Assembly: GCA_029879605.1 (NCBI GenBank)
Contig: JAOUQA010000114.1
Location: forward strand, 1 to 6,690
Source: Gammaproteobacteria bacterium
GTDB taxonomy: Bacteria > Pseudomonadota > Gammaproteobacteria > SZUA-229
Direction of reading: 5' to 3'
DNA length: 6,690 bases
This document shows, in pieces, positions 6,556 to 6,690 of this stretch. The notes beneath the pieces are model-generated. The model worked only from the letters and a program-made list of their open reading frames with translations. It did not search any database and had not been told where the DNA came from. The position numbers and the translations under genes were made by a program. How positions within the stretch are numbered: position 1 is the stretch's first letter; every line of letters starts with the position of its first letter.

Positions 6556-6601
6556 TGTTTTTTTAAAAAAATCACAACCCGTGCTTATTCGCAGGCCAAT
6601 T

Positions 6602-6690
6602 CTAATGACTGGTGCCTGCAGAACGAGTGATCTTGTTATGTACATTGTACTTGCCGGATGGTTTTTTCATTGGCAGGCGTTTGATTTCTT
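6602..6690 (-). other. Possible edge-truncated reading frame (either strand)
   Basis: On the minus strand, codons from the right edge to the TAG at 6602-6604 are open for 28 residues, basic in composition and ending in SAGTSH. On the plus strand, a frame open from 6530 to the edge contains GTG 6581 and ATG 6605 and gives a hydrophobic peptide ending WFFHWQAFDF. Neither matches a family I know, and openness over so short a stretch is expected by chance. Confidence 0.12.

Larger units (their letters stand above)
6175..6690. other. Gene-poor region rich in inverted repeats
   Basis: No gene can be supported after the dnr stop. The only sizeable plus-strand reading (6176-6385) begins at a TTG overlapping the end of dnr, has no family features, and runs through repeat sequence. 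The region holds a 24-bp inverted repeat pair (6209-6232 and 6532-6555) and small hairpins at 6275-6288, 6340-6357, 6416-6442 and 6489-6504. There is also a 12-bp AT palindrome, TTTTAATTAAAA, at 6457-6468. No clear U-tailed terminator for dnr is seen. The base texture (AT-rich runs mixed with GC-rich patches) differs from the neighbouring genes. Confidence 0.6.

Overview
The window looks like part of a gammaproteobacterial chromosome with moderate-to-low GC. The lineage is inferred only from the resemblance of the regulator to Pseudomonas-type DNR and from the gene mix; nothing fixes genus or species. The theme is anaerobic nitrogen-oxide or nitric-oxide (NO) physiology: a DNR-type regulator lies divergent from a four-gene cluster that includes nnrS, and an FNR/DNR-type box lies between them.

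Layout. Bases 1-1701 (+) hold the 3' part of a hybrid sensor histidine kinase (end of one PAS domain, a second PAS, HisKA, HATPase, receiver). It is cut by the left edge and converges on the cluster with only 29 bp between stop codons. Bases 1731-5315 are a minus-strand cluster read right to left: a Na/Pi-cotransporter-like protein with a PhoU-like tail (5315-3729), an unrecognised 82-residue Cys-rich protein (3631-3383), the heme-copper membrane protein NnrS (3334-2078) and a membrane-anchored glutaredoxin-like protein (2069-1731). Gaps are 97, 48 and 8 bp, with no convincing terminator. Bases 5316-5481 are a divergent regulatory region. It carries one near-consensus box (ATGAT-N4-ATCAA, 5374-5387) and, almost concentric with it, a perfect 9-bp inverted repeat. 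Bases 5482-6174 (+) encode the DNR-like Crp/Fnr regulator.

Bases 6175-6690 contain no gene I can support. They hold a pair of 24-bp inverted repeats (23 of 24 matching, about 300 bp apart) enclosing several small hairpins. This looks like a non-autonomous repeat element or a mosaic of dispersed intergenic repeats.

How it may work together (inference): the DNR-like protein senses NO through bound heme and activates the minus-strand cluster from the box, which sits at -41.5 relative to a plausible start site. It may also act on its own gene. NnrS, the thiol-redox protein and the Cys-rich protein would then serve NO or nitrosative-stress tolerance. The phosphate-transporter-like gene is the unexpected first member of the same putative operon.
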